Positions 1-7,477 of a DNA stretch of 40,284 nt are shown one piece after another (the first letter of the stretch is position 1; each line of letters opens with the position of its first letter). The stretch comes from Bacillota bacterium (GTDB taxonomy: Bacteria > Vulcanimicrobiota > JAJTBE01). The stretch lies in contig JAJTBE010000048.1 in NCBI GenBank assembly GCA_021287065.1, positions 1-40,284 of the forward strand, given 5' to 3'. A model generated the notes under the pieces. The model did no database searches and had not been told where the DNA came from. It worked only from the letters and a program-made list of their open reading frames with translations. A program made the translations under genes and the position numbers.

Positions 1-873
1 GTGGGTTCCGAATTCTTTTCTTGTTTCATTGGTTATGAACGAATTTTCATAGATATAAGCTAAATCGTTTACAGAAAGATTATTGAAAGAGATGGAAGTT
101 TTAATCTGCTCCCATGTCTGTTCCGGTAAACCCTGATTGGCAAGAATGAATTTGCTAATATCGTCATTTATGCTATAGTAATTTTCCACTGCGGAAAGAA
201 CGCTGGCTGCGTTATTCCAGTCCCACTGCAGAGGATGATTTTTGTCGTGTAAAACTTTAGCTGAAATGAACCGGAATATCAGACGGAAAATATCTTTGTA
301 ATCATTACTTTGTGTTGCGGGTTCTGAATGTATCCGGGATTTCGTATTACGGATAATCTCTTTTAATAATTCGTCAAACTTTCTATGTAAAATACCATCA
401 AGGTATTCGAAACATCCGATGTCCACAAAATCAAGCTGTCTGGTTTTTGTTTGTATATTATAATTTCTGGCTTTTATTACAGCATCCGGCATCCACTTAG
501 ACTTATTCTTTTCGAAGACTTCGTCAATCCGGGAAAACTCAAATTGTCCAATCTGAACAGGCTCAACATTCGTTTTCTTTTCCAGTTTCCATTCACTGAT
601 TGTATTTTCCGAGATTTCAAAAAATAGTGGTGTTCCAAGAGAAATGTGGCGTCCGATGTTTTCTCTCCCTGACAGTCCATTTGAAAACACCACCCCAATA
701 CAGGCATTACGGAAGTTGGAATCCCTGTGGGCAAAACAGGCTAAAGGAATCGAATTTGTCTTTCCGGTTTTATAAAAATCATAATACTTATAATCACGCT
801 TAATTAAGCCGGGTTTATATCCGACTGTTTCAAGAGAGAGTCTGACTTTTTCAAGAACTGTTTCCTGATTCAC
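1..873 (-). CDS. DNA N6-adenine methyltransferase-like protein, N-terminal part (runs off the left edge)
   Basis: An uninterrupted frame of 291 codons runs from a GTG at 873 to the window edge. In-frame ATG and TTG codons further upstream are followed at once by stops, so GTG is the likely start; a GGAG lies about 11 nt before it. The last residues in the window read ENSFITNETRKEFGTH. This resembles the segment just before the GTHYTP-type motif that opens the SAM-binding domain of many N-6 DNA methylases, in type II, IIG and related restriction-modification proteins. The visible part would then be the helical and target-recognition N-terminus, with the catalytic NPPY motif beyond the edge. 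Base composition is more AT-rich than the neighbouring malic enzyme gene, as is common for defence genes. A perfect promoter precedes it. The family call rests on one short motif and is moderate. Confidence 0.6.
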   Translation of the reverse strand, partial: MNQETVLEKVRLSLETVGYKPGLIKRDYKYYDFYKTGKTNSIPLACFAHRDSNFRNACIGVVFSNGLSGRENIGRHISLGTPLFFEISENTISEWKLEKKTNVEPVQIGQFEFSRIDEVFEKNKSKWMPDAVIKARNYNIQTKTRQLDFVDIGCFEYLDGILHRKFDELLKEIIRNTKSRIHSEPATQSNDYKDIFRLIFRFISAKVLHDKNHPLQWDWNNAASVLSAVENYYSINDDISKFILANQGLPEQTWEQIKTSISFNNLSVNDLAYIYENSFITNETRKEFGTH

Positions 874-947
874 TAAAACAATCACTCCATGATAAAAAAG
901 CGTTAGATCACACTATTATATAACAGTTTGCCTTCCGCTTCCATATT

Positions 948-976
948 ATTATAGTAAAATTCCGGTTTACTGTCAA
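948..976 (-). promoter_or_regulatory. Consensus sigma-70 promoter of the methyltransferase-like gene
   Basis: On the minus strand TTGACA (976-971) is separated by exactly 17 nt from TATAAT (953-948). Both hexamers and the spacer match the consensus perfectly. Transcription would start near 941, leaving a leader of about 70 nt before the GTG at 873. Confidence 0.75.
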
Positions 977-1122
977 TTTTGCCGGTTGCGGATTTTCTTA
1001 AGATGAAAAACTTTTCTGTTTAAAACTGAGTCGATGCTTGACAATGTGAGTCTTAATCAGGAAGTGCTTTTTTGTATCATGAAAGGGCTTGAAATACCAC
1101 GATGATCTGAATTGAACCGAAA

Positions 1123-1131
1123 TGGTATAAT
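1123..1131 (+). promoter_or_regulatory. Extended -10 promoter candidate upstream of the malic enzyme gene
   Basis: TGGTATAAT fits the extended -10 form TGnTATAAT. No good -35 hexamer lies 16-18 nt upstream, which is tolerated by extended -10 promoters. The predicted leader is about 75 nt. The rest of 874-1213 shows no gene. Confidence 0.45.
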
Positions 1132-1213
1132 TCTGCAATAATCCTGCAGGTATTGGCATATCGGGCAAGAAGTGTAGTTTATTCTTCCGTATTGATTAAT
1201 TAGGAGGATCCCC

Positions 1214-2554
1214 ATGCCTGATAATGTTGAGAAGCTGCTGGCTAAGGCGGCTAAGCCTTCTGAGGATGCTATGAATATGCATCCGTTTTATAAGGGTAAG
1301 ATTCAGGTTATGCCAAAGTGTCCTGTGAGGAGCTTTGATGATTTTGCCATCTGGTATTCGCCGGGGGTGGCTGCCCCTTGCAAGGCTATTGCTGCCAATC
1401 CTGAAACGGTGATGGAGCATACAAACAAAGGGAATCTTGTGGCAGTGGTCAGCGATGGTACAAGGGTTCTGGGGCTTGGGGATATAGGGGCGGAAGCTGC
1501 AATGCCGGTGATGGAGGGTAAAGCTCTGCTTTTCAAGTATCTGGGAGGGGTGGATGCTTTTCCGATTTGTCTGAAAACAAAGGATCCCGACGAATTGATC
1601 CGGGTTTGCCGTATGCTGGAGGGCACATTTGGGGGGATCAATCTTGAGGATATAGCGCAGCCTAAGTGTTTTCGAATTCTTGATACATTGAGAAAAGAAG
1701 CTGAGATACCCGTCTGGCATGATGATCAGCAGGGGACTGCAGCTGTAACTCTGGCCGGTTTGATAAATGCTCTGAAAATTGTTGATAAAAAGCTGAGAGA
1801 TGTTAAAATTGCGATGATAGGAGCCGGTGCGGCTAATATTGCCATATCAAGGCTTCTTTTTCATGCCGGAGTTAATCCCGAAAATGCCATTATGGTTGAT
1901 ATTAATGGAATTCTTCATAAAGATAGGGAAGATTTGATTAATGAGTGCGAAGAGAAGAGAAAAATCTGTCTTACGACTAATCGTGATAATGTAAGGGGCG
2001 GAATTCCGGAAGCGATGAAGGGTGCTGATGTGGTAATTGCCCTGTCAAAACCGGGACCTGATACGATAGAAAAGGAATGGATCCGCACCATGGCCCCGAA
2101 AGCTGTTGTGTTTACCTGTGCCAATCCGGTGCCTGAAATATGGCCCTGGGAAGCAAAGGAAGCAGGGGCGGCTATAGTGGCTACGGGAAGATCGGATTTC
2201 CCCAATCAGGTAAACAATTCCATCGGTTTTCCGGGAATCTTCAGAGGAACCCTTGATGTTATGGCTTCAACCATTACAGACGAGATGTGCATAGCTGCTG
2301 CAGAAGCTCTTGCGGAAATTGCGGAAGCGAAGGGTATGCACGAAGATCATATTCTGCCATCTATGGATGAATGGGAAATTTACCCCGGAGTAGCAGTTGC
2401 AACAGGTATGAAAGCTGTTGAACAGGGAGTGGCAAAGTTAAAACTCAGTAAAGATCAGCTTTTTGAAAAATCGTCGGCAATTATAAACAATGCCCGTGAA
2501 TCGGCAAAACTCCTTATGGAATCAGGTTTGATTCCTCCGTATGAGGAAAAATGA
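1214..2554 (+). CDS. NAD(P)-dependent malic enzyme
   Basis: This protein oxidatively decarboxylates malate to pyruvate, producing NADH or NADPH, in the cytoplasm. The 446-residue length fits the short bacterial malic enzymes without a phosphotransacetylase tail. The N-terminal malic domain shows YSPGVAAPC (48-56) and SDGTRVLGLGDIG (80-92). HDDQQGTA at 169-176 is the metal and substrate region. The Rossmann domain has GAGAANIA (203-210). The ATG at 1214 follows an AGGAGG seven nucleotides upstream, so the start is secure. It is preceded by an extended -10 candidate and followed 100 nt later by an exported protein of unrelated type, so it is probably transcribed on its own or as the first gene. 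Coenzyme preference cannot be read with confidence. Confidence 0.95.
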   Translation: MPDNVEKLLAKAAKPSEDAMNMHPFYKGKIQVMPKCPVRSFDDFAIWYSPGVAAPCKAIAANPETVMEHTNKGNLVAVVSDGTRVLGLGDIGAEAAMPVMEGKALLFKYLGGVDAFPICLKTKDPDELIRVCRMLEGTFGGINLEDIAQPKCFRILDTLRKEAEIPVWHDDQQGTAAVTLAGLINALKIVDKKLRDVKIAMIGAGAANIAISRLLFHAGVNPENAIMVDINGILHKDREDLINECEEKRKICLTTNRDNVRGGIPEAMKGADVVIALSKPGPDTIEKEWIRTMAPKAVVFTCANPVPEIWPWEAKEAGAAIVATGRSDFPNQVNNSIGFPGIFRGTLDVMASTITDEMCIAAAEALAEIAEAKGMHEDHILPSMDEWEIYPGVAVATGMKAVEQGVAKLKLSKDQLFEKSSAIINNARESAKLLMESGLIPPYEEK

Positions 2555-2655
2555 GAAATTAGAGGGATTGATCGGGGCAATTACTGATAATATCAGGCAG
2601 GAAATTTTCCATGAAAGGGATAAATTTTCTCCATAACCCCGAAAGGAACCATAGT

Positions 2656-3180
2656 ATGAAAGTTTTAAGAGGAATAAGAGGTATTGCACTGGCTTTTATA
2701 GCTGTTCTTCTTCTGAGCGGAGCAGTATTTGCAGCTGATGAAGCTGTTAAATATACCAAAATGCAGTATGATATATTCGGAGTTCAGTTTCAGGCTCCGG
2801 AAGGATGGAAAACTGAAGTTACCGCCGATTATATCAGGCTGACTTCACCTGATAAGAGAAACATTCAGCTTGTTATTATGGAAGACGATGAGTATCCGGG
2901 AAATCTGGAAGAGTATTTCATCGCATACAACAGACGCCTTAAAGAGGAAAAGGTTGAGGCAACGGATAAAAAGGTTCTTGAAGTTGCCGGAAACGGCGCC
3001 ATTTATGTAAGAGCCAACACAACAAAAAAAGATGTGGGCCATGTGATCTTCATCAATAACAAAAGACCTTACATTCTGGCGTTAAAGACCGAGAAACTCA
3101 ATTATAAAAAGTATGAACCCATACTTCTGAAACTGGTTGAAACCCTTAAATTCTACAAACCTAATGTAAAAGGCCCATAA
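2656..3180 (+). CDS. Small exported protein, PsbP/DcrB-like
   Basis: The ATG at 2656 is preferred over an upstream in-frame ATG at 2611. It has an AAAGGAA about 8 nt upstream and starts directly with a signal peptide (MKVLRGIRG, a hydrophobic core, and AVFA before ADEA), cleaved near residue 28-29. The mature part of about 145 residues has the layout of PsbP or DcrB-like small periplasmic proteins: a segment reading FGVQFQAPEGWK, alternating beta strands, and a closing LKLVETLKFY. Such proteins often accompany sensors or transporters, and no enzymatic role is implied. The gene ends three nucleotides before the pseudokinase gene, so the two are probably cotranscribed. The family assignment is by resemblance only. 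Confidence 0.6.
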   Translation: MKVLRGIRGIALAFIAVLLLSGAVFAADEAVKYTKMQYDIFGVQFQAPEGWKTEVTADYIRLTSPDKRNIQLVIMEDDEYPGNLEEYFIAYNRRLKEEKVEATDKKVLEVAGNGAIYVRANTTKKDVGHVIFINNKRPYILALKTEKLNYKKYEPILLKLVETLKFYKPNVKGP

Positions 3181-3183
3181 CTG

Positions 3184-5076
3184 ATGTCTTTGCAACTGCT
3201 TCCGGGAACAAAACTCAAAAACGATCGATATCAAATCATAAAAACCGCCGCGTGGAGAGACACCGGCGGTACTTATGAAGCATGGGATATTGCCATTACC
3301 GATAAAAGGGTAATTATAAAGGAAGTAATCATCCCCAAAATGGATGATGAGGAATATAACGCCCGGGTAGCAGGCTTTACGGAAACCATGGAGTTTATTA
3401 CTCACATCGAACATCCGAATCTTGCCAAAGTTATAGATCACTTTGTGGAGAGCAAGAGAGCCTATGCGGTTATAAAGTTCATAGACGGCATTACCGTTGA
3501 ACAGTTTGTCGGCGTAATTGAAAAACTGGAAGAAACTCAGGTGGCGCGAATCGGCGACACTCTGGCTGACGCCGTTCAGTTTCTGTGGAACCGCCCCCGC
3601 CCCCTGTCTTTTGAAACTATAGATATTGAACATGTGATGGTTGATCTCAACAAAAACATCACATTTATGGGATATGACTTCACTCAGTTTTTCTTTGGAG
3701 ATTTTCCATACAGTTCATATGCAGATTCACCTGAAGTTATTGAACAGTCTATTCATAAAATTTCAAAAATAATGTTCTTCCTGCTGGGAGGCGGCAGGGA
3801 TATACCCGATGAACGGGTTCCCAGTGATCTTGCAGTTTCGGAAGCTATGCGCAAACTGCTGATGGTTACCCTCAATCCCAAACAGAAATCATATTCGACC
3901 CTGCCTAAGTTCAGGGAAGAACTTGAAAAAATATGCGATCCTGAAAGAAAAGCCAGAGAAGAAAAGGATTATATCAGAAGGGTCAAAAAAATCCGGGAGG
4001 AAATCCCCACACTTGACGGGCTGAAGAAAGTCCCCGGCAGAGTCTTCAGGGCTGTTATCGGGCAAAAAACCTGGATTCTGGTTCTGGAAATTCTTTTTAT
4101 CCTGTTTCTTATCGGGCTCTCTGTAATCCGATCCCATACGGAAAAAATTAAATATGCCAAACCCACTGATACATCAGTGGTTTATATCGCAAGTCAGGAT
4201 GAATTGCTGACTTTGAGGGAAGATGATTTTCAGATTGTCGACAAGAGAAGTTATGGATGTAATATAAACAATCTGTGTTTTGTTAAAAATGAAAAATGGC
4301 AGTTCCTTGCTCTGATCGATTCGGCAGGAGGAAGGGTTGTAATAGTCAATCCCAGAGATAATGCCAAAATAGCTGAAATCCCTGTGGATCGAAGCCCTTC
4401 GAAAGCATTTGTGAACAAGGATAACAGTCTGCTGGTCGTTTTTCATAAAGAAAACAACAGTCTGACCCTGATAAATGCCAAAACTCTTCAGATTGCCGGT
4501 ATTATACCAGTTGGAGCCGATTGTCAGGATGCCGCTTTCTGTCAGGGAAAGAATACTTTCGTTATTACCAACGGCAACAGTCAGGATATTCTCTGGGTGA
4601 ACCCGGATAAGAGGAGCGGCGGCAAGTCGCTGAAAGCTCCGTTTATGCCCGGTGTTGTTGCAGTTTCTCCTGATGGTGCTTTTCTGTGCGTCGCCGATGA
4701 AAAGGAAGACAGTGTGAAAATGCTTGAACCTGAAACCGGAACCGATGCTGACGAAAAGAAGTTTCAGGAGCTGACGGAAACAGGCGGAAAAGTTCTTCAC
4801 AGTATGCTGTGGGACGCCCTTTACTACAGAGTGTGGCTTATTTTCACAGATACAAACAATATTGTTCTGTATAATCTCAGTGAGAAAAAGGCTCTGAAAA
4901 ATTACAAACTCGGTACCAAACCTGTTAAGGCTGTCTGGGGAAGAGACAGGAAAAAACTCTGGATTATTAATGAAGGATCAAAGGAACTTCTGGTTCTGGA
5001 TCCGGAAACAGGCCGCTGCGATCACAGATCGGTTCTGGACAAAACCCCCGGCGATATGGAAACTTCCAGAGATTGA
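3184..5076 (+). CDS. Membrane-anchored Ser/Thr pseudokinase fused to a beta-propeller
   Basis: The 630-residue protein begins with a protein-kinase-like fold: GTKLKNDRYQIIK as the first strand and Lys46 in RVIIKE at the VAIK position. The catalytic HRD is absent; the region reads LSFETIDIEHVMVD (141-154). The DFG position reads YDF (164-166), so phosphotransfer looks impossible and this is best called a pseudokinase. A charged linker (about 240-290) leads to one transmembrane helix (about 296-317). The C-terminal 300 residues hold repeated beta strands with phrases such as VVYIASQDE, INAKTLQIAGIIPVGA and LLVLDPETG, typical of YncE or YVTN-type propellers, predicted to lie outside the inner membrane. 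It may couple periplasmic sensing to a cytoplasmic scaffold. The start three nucleotides after the previous stop has no obvious ribosome-binding site, which suggests translational coupling. Confidence 0.8.
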   Translation: MSLQLLPGTKLKNDRYQIIKTAAWRDTGGTYEAWDIAITDKRVIIKEVIIPKMDDEEYNARVAGFTETMEFITHIEHPNLAKVIDHFVESKRAYAVIKFIDGITVEQFVGVIEKLEETQVARIGDTLADAVQFLWNRPRPLSFETIDIEHVMVDLNKNITFMGYDFTQFFFGDFPYSSYADSPEVIEQSIHKISKIMFFLLGGGRDIPDERVPSDLAVSEAMRKLLMVTLNPKQKSYSTLPKFREELEKICDPERKAREEKDYIRRVKKIREEIPTLDGLKKVPGRVFRAVIGQKTWILVLEILFILFLIGLSVIRSHTEKIKYAKPTDTSVVYIASQDELLTLREDDFQIVDKRSYGCNINNLCFVKNEKWQFLALIDSAGGRVVIVNPRDNAKIAEIPVDRSPSKAFVNKDNSLLVVFHKENNSLTLINAKTLQIAGIIPVGADCQDAAFCQGKNTFVITNGNSQDILWVNPDKRSGGKSLKAPFMPGVVAVSPDGAFLCVADEKEDSVKMLEPETGTDADEKKFQELTETGGKVLHSMLWDALYYRVWLIFTDTNNIVLYNLSEKKALKNYKLGTKPVKAVWGRDRKKLWIINEGSKELLVLDPETGRCDHRSVLDKTPGDMETSRD

Positions 5077-5138
5077 CAAAGAGGATTATTGATAACAGTC
5101 ATAAAAGTTAATGCAGATTTTCTATGGAGGTCAGTTAG

Positions 5139-5867
5139 TTGAATTTTCTCAAAAGTCCCATAGTTCTATTAGGAATATCCATTCTGCTTGGTATCGGAGG
5201 GCAGTTCCTGTTCAAGCATGGTCTTAACAAGCTCACAGGTTCGACGCCTTTTCAGTTATCACATCTCAAAAATCCGGCTACCCTTATGAACCGGCTCAAA
5301 GAACATGGAGATCCGGTATCCGGGTATGTTTATGAGCAGCTTTCACCTGAATCAAAAAAGATGCTTTCTGCCTACAATTCATCGGGCGCACCGTCTGATG
5401 AACTGCAGAAATCCATTGTGGGCGATCTCAACCGCCTGATGCAGGATGCAGCTCTCTATAACAAAGACAGATTCAGTGGTGTGGATCTGACCGATAAGAT
5501 TAAAAATGATGCCGCTAAAAACCCCACAGGAAAGGATCTGGCTGCGCTGAACCGCAAACTTCTGCAGGAAGCGTATCCCGATGAACTTCTTCCTGCGGGT
5601 ATTGAACTAACACCCAAAATCGTTTTTCTATTCTTTACACCCCATATCTTCCTCGGTTTGTGCCTGTATGTTCTCAGCACATTCTCATGGTTGTCGGCGC
5701 TTTCAAAGGTGCCTCTCAGTTTTGCTTACCCGATGCTTTCAACGGGTTATCTGCTGATTTTCGTCATAGGAATTCTGTTCCTCGGCGAAAAATTCACCTA
5801 TGCAAAACTTTTTGCAAATCTGCTGATTATCGCCGGCATTTCCCTGCTGTTTACAGGCAAGAACTGA
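5139..5867 (+). CDS. DMT-superfamily (SMR/EamA-like) 4-TM transporter with a periplasmic insert
   Basis: Start is TTG at 5139, with GGAGG (5127-5131) seven nucleotides upstream. Helix 1 is at about 8-28 (LGISILLGIGGQFLF). Residues 160-240 form three more helices, ending in FVIGILFLGEKFTYAKLFAN and IIAGISLLF, the characteristic closing pair of small multidrug resistance and ArnE/EmrE-like DMT proteins. A usual four-helix member has about 110 residues. Here some 120 extra hydrophilic residues sit between helices 1 and 2, which with a cytoplasmic N-terminus places them in the periplasm. Residues 43-153 are homologous to an insert in the FtsI protein of this window (see separate entries). The substrate is unknown; relatives move lipids such as undecaprenyl-phosphate sugars or small cations. 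The gene follows the pseudokinase by 62 nt. Confidence 0.8.
   Translation: MNFLKSPIVLLGISILLGIGGQFLFKHGLNKLTGSTPFQLSHLKNPATLMNRLKEHGDPVSGYVYEQLSPESKKMLSAYNSSGAPSDELQKSIVGDLNRLMQDAALYNKDRFSGVDLTDKIKNDAAKNPTGKDLAALNRKLLQEAYPDELLPAGIELTPKIVFLFFTPHIFLGLCLYVLSTFSWLSALSKVPLSFAYPMLSTGYLLIFVIGILFLGEKFTYAKLFANLLIIAGISLLFTGKN
5265..5597 (+). other. Shared insert module, copy 1 (residues 43-153 of the DMT-type transporter)
   Basis: The core of 96 residues starts DPVSGYVYEQLSPES and ends LNRKLLQEAYPDELLPA. It lines up without a gap with FtsI residues 233-328, with 35 identities by hand count. A further 15 residues before the core (LKNPATLM...) align less strongly, with 4 identities. Key shared features are DPVSxY, SPE, DLN, RFxxV, LNRxL and YPDE. 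I have no family name for it. Confidence 0.85.
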
Positions 5868-5874
5868 CGAGGCA

Positions 5875-5908
5875 TGGACTTATATCAGTAAAAATGATAT
5901 AATATCAT
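5875..5908 (+). promoter_or_regulatory. Promoter candidate with overlapping palindrome, ahead of the YtxH gene
   Basis: TGGACT (5875-5880), a 17-nt spacer and TATAAT (5898-5903) form a promoter-like pair. The -10 lies inside a perfect 15-nt palindrome, ATGATATAATATCAT (5894-5908), which could be an operator or chance AT-rich symmetry. The YtxH ATG is about 75 nt downstream. Confidence 0.5.
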
Positions 5909-5983
5909 GACCGAAAAGGAGGGGAAAAAGGGATATAGGGTAGAATAACATGGGGATACCCAATTAAACAAGGAGGTTGTATC

Positions 5984-6271
5984 ATGGACGATGGAAAGAG
6001 CGTAGGTTTTATGCTTGGTCTGCTGGTAGGAGCACTGGTCGGCGCTTCAGTTGCCGTTCTTCTCGCACCCCAGTCCGGCGAAGAAACCCGTGAAATTTTA
6101 AGAGAAAAAGCTGTTGAAGCACGTAGAAGGGCTAAAGAATTTGCCGACGATTTCCGTGATGACGCGGAAGAATGGATGGAGAAGGGCAAAAAATACATCG
6201 AAGAGACCAAAACTCACTTCAAAAAACCCGTTGCAGAAGAGAACGAGGTTCCCGCTCCGTCAGAAGCTTAG
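5984..6271 (+). CDS. YtxH-domain small membrane protein
   Basis: This 95-residue protein has the YtxH layout. A short N-terminal Gly/Ala-rich membrane helix (GFMLGLLVGALVGASVAVL, residues 8-26) leads into APQSGEETREILREK, then a charged amphipathic helix with Lys, Glu and Arg repeats and a Pro-rich tail. Family members are small, often stress-induced membrane proteins of unclear biochemical role, and some resemble gas vesicle protein GvpP. The ATG follows a strong AAGGAGG seven nucleotides upstream. A promoter candidate precedes it and a hairpin terminator follows within 65 nt, so the gene may be a single transcription unit with partial read-through into the STAS gene. Confidence 0.85.
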   Translation: MDDGKSVGFMLGLLVGALVGASVAVLLAPQSGEETREILREKAVEARRRAKEFADDFRDDAEEWMEKGKKYIEETKTHFKKPVAEENEVPAPSEA

Positions 6272-6308
6272 TTTTGAAGCGTGACTGCTGGAAATCAGCA
6301 GCTTATAC

Positions 6309-6336
6309 AGGAGCGCCCGTGTTTGCGCTCCTTTTT
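6309..6336 (+). terminator. Rho-independent terminator after the YtxH gene
   Basis: AGGAGCGC (6309-6316) pairs perfectly with GCGCTCCT (6325-6332) around an 8-nt loop and is followed by TTTT. It lies between the YtxH stop and the STAS start. Confidence 0.75.
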
Positions 6337-6370
6337 AAAGCAATTAAGGCATCCGAAAGGAGGATATATC

Positions 6371-6721
6371 TTGGAAATCAAGATCGAAACCAAATCCCTT
6401 GAGGAAATCGCCCAGGTTATCGAAGTGCAGGGGGAGATTGATGTTTACACCTCTCCACGCGTTAAGGAGATTATAACCGAGCTTATTGAAAAAGGTAATT
6501 ACAACCTTATTATCAATCTCGAAGGCGTTAGATATATCGACAGCACCGGGCTCGGAATTCTCATCGGCGCTCTCAAAAGGGTGAGGGAAAAAGACGGTTG
6601 TATCAATTTAGTCTGTAATAACCCTCAGATTAAGAAAATATTCAATATTACCGGACTGGTCAAAATCTTTGGAATCTTCAAATCCGAAGAAGAAGCATTC
6701 AGCAGCCTGAAATCTGCCTGA
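6371..6721 (+). CDS. STAS-domain anti-anti-sigma factor (SpoIIAA/RsbV type)
   Basis: Start TTG at 6371 is preferred. It has an AGGAGG seven nucleotides upstream and gives LEIKIETKSLEE as the first strand. A longer in-frame version from 6281 would translate straight through the terminator hairpin and adds no family sequence. The 116-residue product has the compact STAS fold. VIEVQGEIDVYTSPRVKE is the first strand and helix, and IDSTGLGIL carries the Ser that partner kinases phosphorylate in this family. The end reads FNITGLVKIFGIFKSEEEAF. Unphosphorylated members bind an anti-sigma factor or switch kinase and release its target. No partner RsbW-like kinase or sigma factor is visible nearby, so the partner must be elsewhere. 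Confidence 0.9.
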   Translation: MEIKIETKSLEEIAQVIEVQGEIDVYTSPRVKEIITELIEKGNYNLIINLEGVRYIDSTGLGILIGALKRVREKDGCINLVCNNPQIKKIFNITGLVKIFGIFKSEEEAFSSLKSA

Positions 6722-6757
6722 AACTGACACCACCGGAAGTATTAACAATTGAAGCAG

Positions 6758-6793
6758 ATCCAATCCTGAATACAGGGTTGGATTTGTCTTTGA
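6758..6793 (+). terminator. Hairpin, probable weak terminator after the STAS gene
   Basis: ATCCAATCCTG (6758-6768) pairs with CAGGGTTGGAT (6773-6783), eleven pairs including one G-U, around a 4-nt loop. It is followed by TTGTCTTTG. The T-tract is interrupted, so efficiency is doubtful. Confidence 0.5.
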
Positions 6794-6808
6794 AAAGGTT
6801 TTTTAGAA

Positions 6809-7477
6809 GTGTTTGCAGTCAGGGCTGAAAATTTAGTCAAAATCAGAACTATTCCTGATAAGGATAGTAATCCGGTAACTAAAAGGATACCGGATGGTGT
6901 TTCATTTTCCGTTGAAAAAGGGGAGATTTTTGTTATTATGGGACCCTCAGGCTGCGGGAAATCAAGCATACTGCGACTTTTAAACCGGCTTGAAGATCCC
7001 GATGAAGGAAGTATCTTTTATAATGGAAAGAACATCGCAGAACTGCCGGTTACTGAACTCAGGCGCAGCATAGGGCTTGTAATGCAGATTCCCTCTATGT
7101 TTGAAGGAACGGTGCTTGATAATATCCTCTACGGGCCTTCTCTCTGCGGCGCTGATCTTAAGGCGAAAAAAGAAGAAATAGAAACCCTTCTTCCCTGGTT
7201 CAGCTTCGACCCGTCCATTCTCAAACGGGATCCGGACAGACTTTCGGTGGGGGAGAAGCAGAGGGTGAATATTTTGCGGACTATTGCAAATTCCCCTGAT
7301 GTTCTGCTTCTTGACGAGCCGACAGCTTCCCTCGATGCTGCTTCTGCCGCCGGTGTGCTTGAGATAATCGCCGGTATTAATAAAATGAAAAACACTACAA
7401 TAATAATGGTAACCCATATACCTGAGCACGCTGAAAAAGCCGGAGGCAGGATTATGATGATGGAACCGGTGTCCTGA
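6809..7477 (+). CDS. fetA: ABC transporter ATPase, FetA (YbbL)-like
   Basis: The ATPase subunit of a small ABC exporter. The 222-residue protein has Walker A GPSGCGKS (45-52), the Q-loop at VMQIP (91-95), signature LSVGE (145-149), Walker B VLLLDE (165-170), and the switch His203 in MVTHIPEH. Start GTG at 6809 is preceded by AAAAGG at a slightly long spacing. Its stop overlaps the ATG of the next gene by one nucleotide, so the two are translationally coupled. Pairing with a UPF0014 permease is the arrangement of E. coli fetAB, which has been linked to iron export and oxidative stress. The symbol rests on this pairing; the substrate is inferred. Confidence 0.8.
   Translation: MFAVRAENLVKIRTIPDKDSNPVTKRIPDGVSFSVEKGEIFVIMGPSGCGKSSILRLLNRLEDPDEGSIFYNGKNIAELPVTELRRSIGLVMQIPSMFEGTVLDNILYGPSLCGADLKAKKEEIETLLPWFSFDPSILKRDPDRLSVGEKQRVNILRTIANSPDVLLLDEPTASLDAASAAGVLEIIAGINKMKNTTIIMVTHIPEHAEKAGGRIMMMEPVS

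Noticed and set aside
1038..1043. TTGACA as a -35 element upstream of the malic enzyme gene
   Set aside because: No -10-like hexamer lies 15-19 nt downstream. The extended -10 at 1123-1131 is a better candidate.
6281..6370. A 30-residue N-terminal extension of the STAS protein
   Set aside because: It would be translated through a clear terminator hairpin and has no family similarity. TTG at 6371 has a strong ribosome-binding site.
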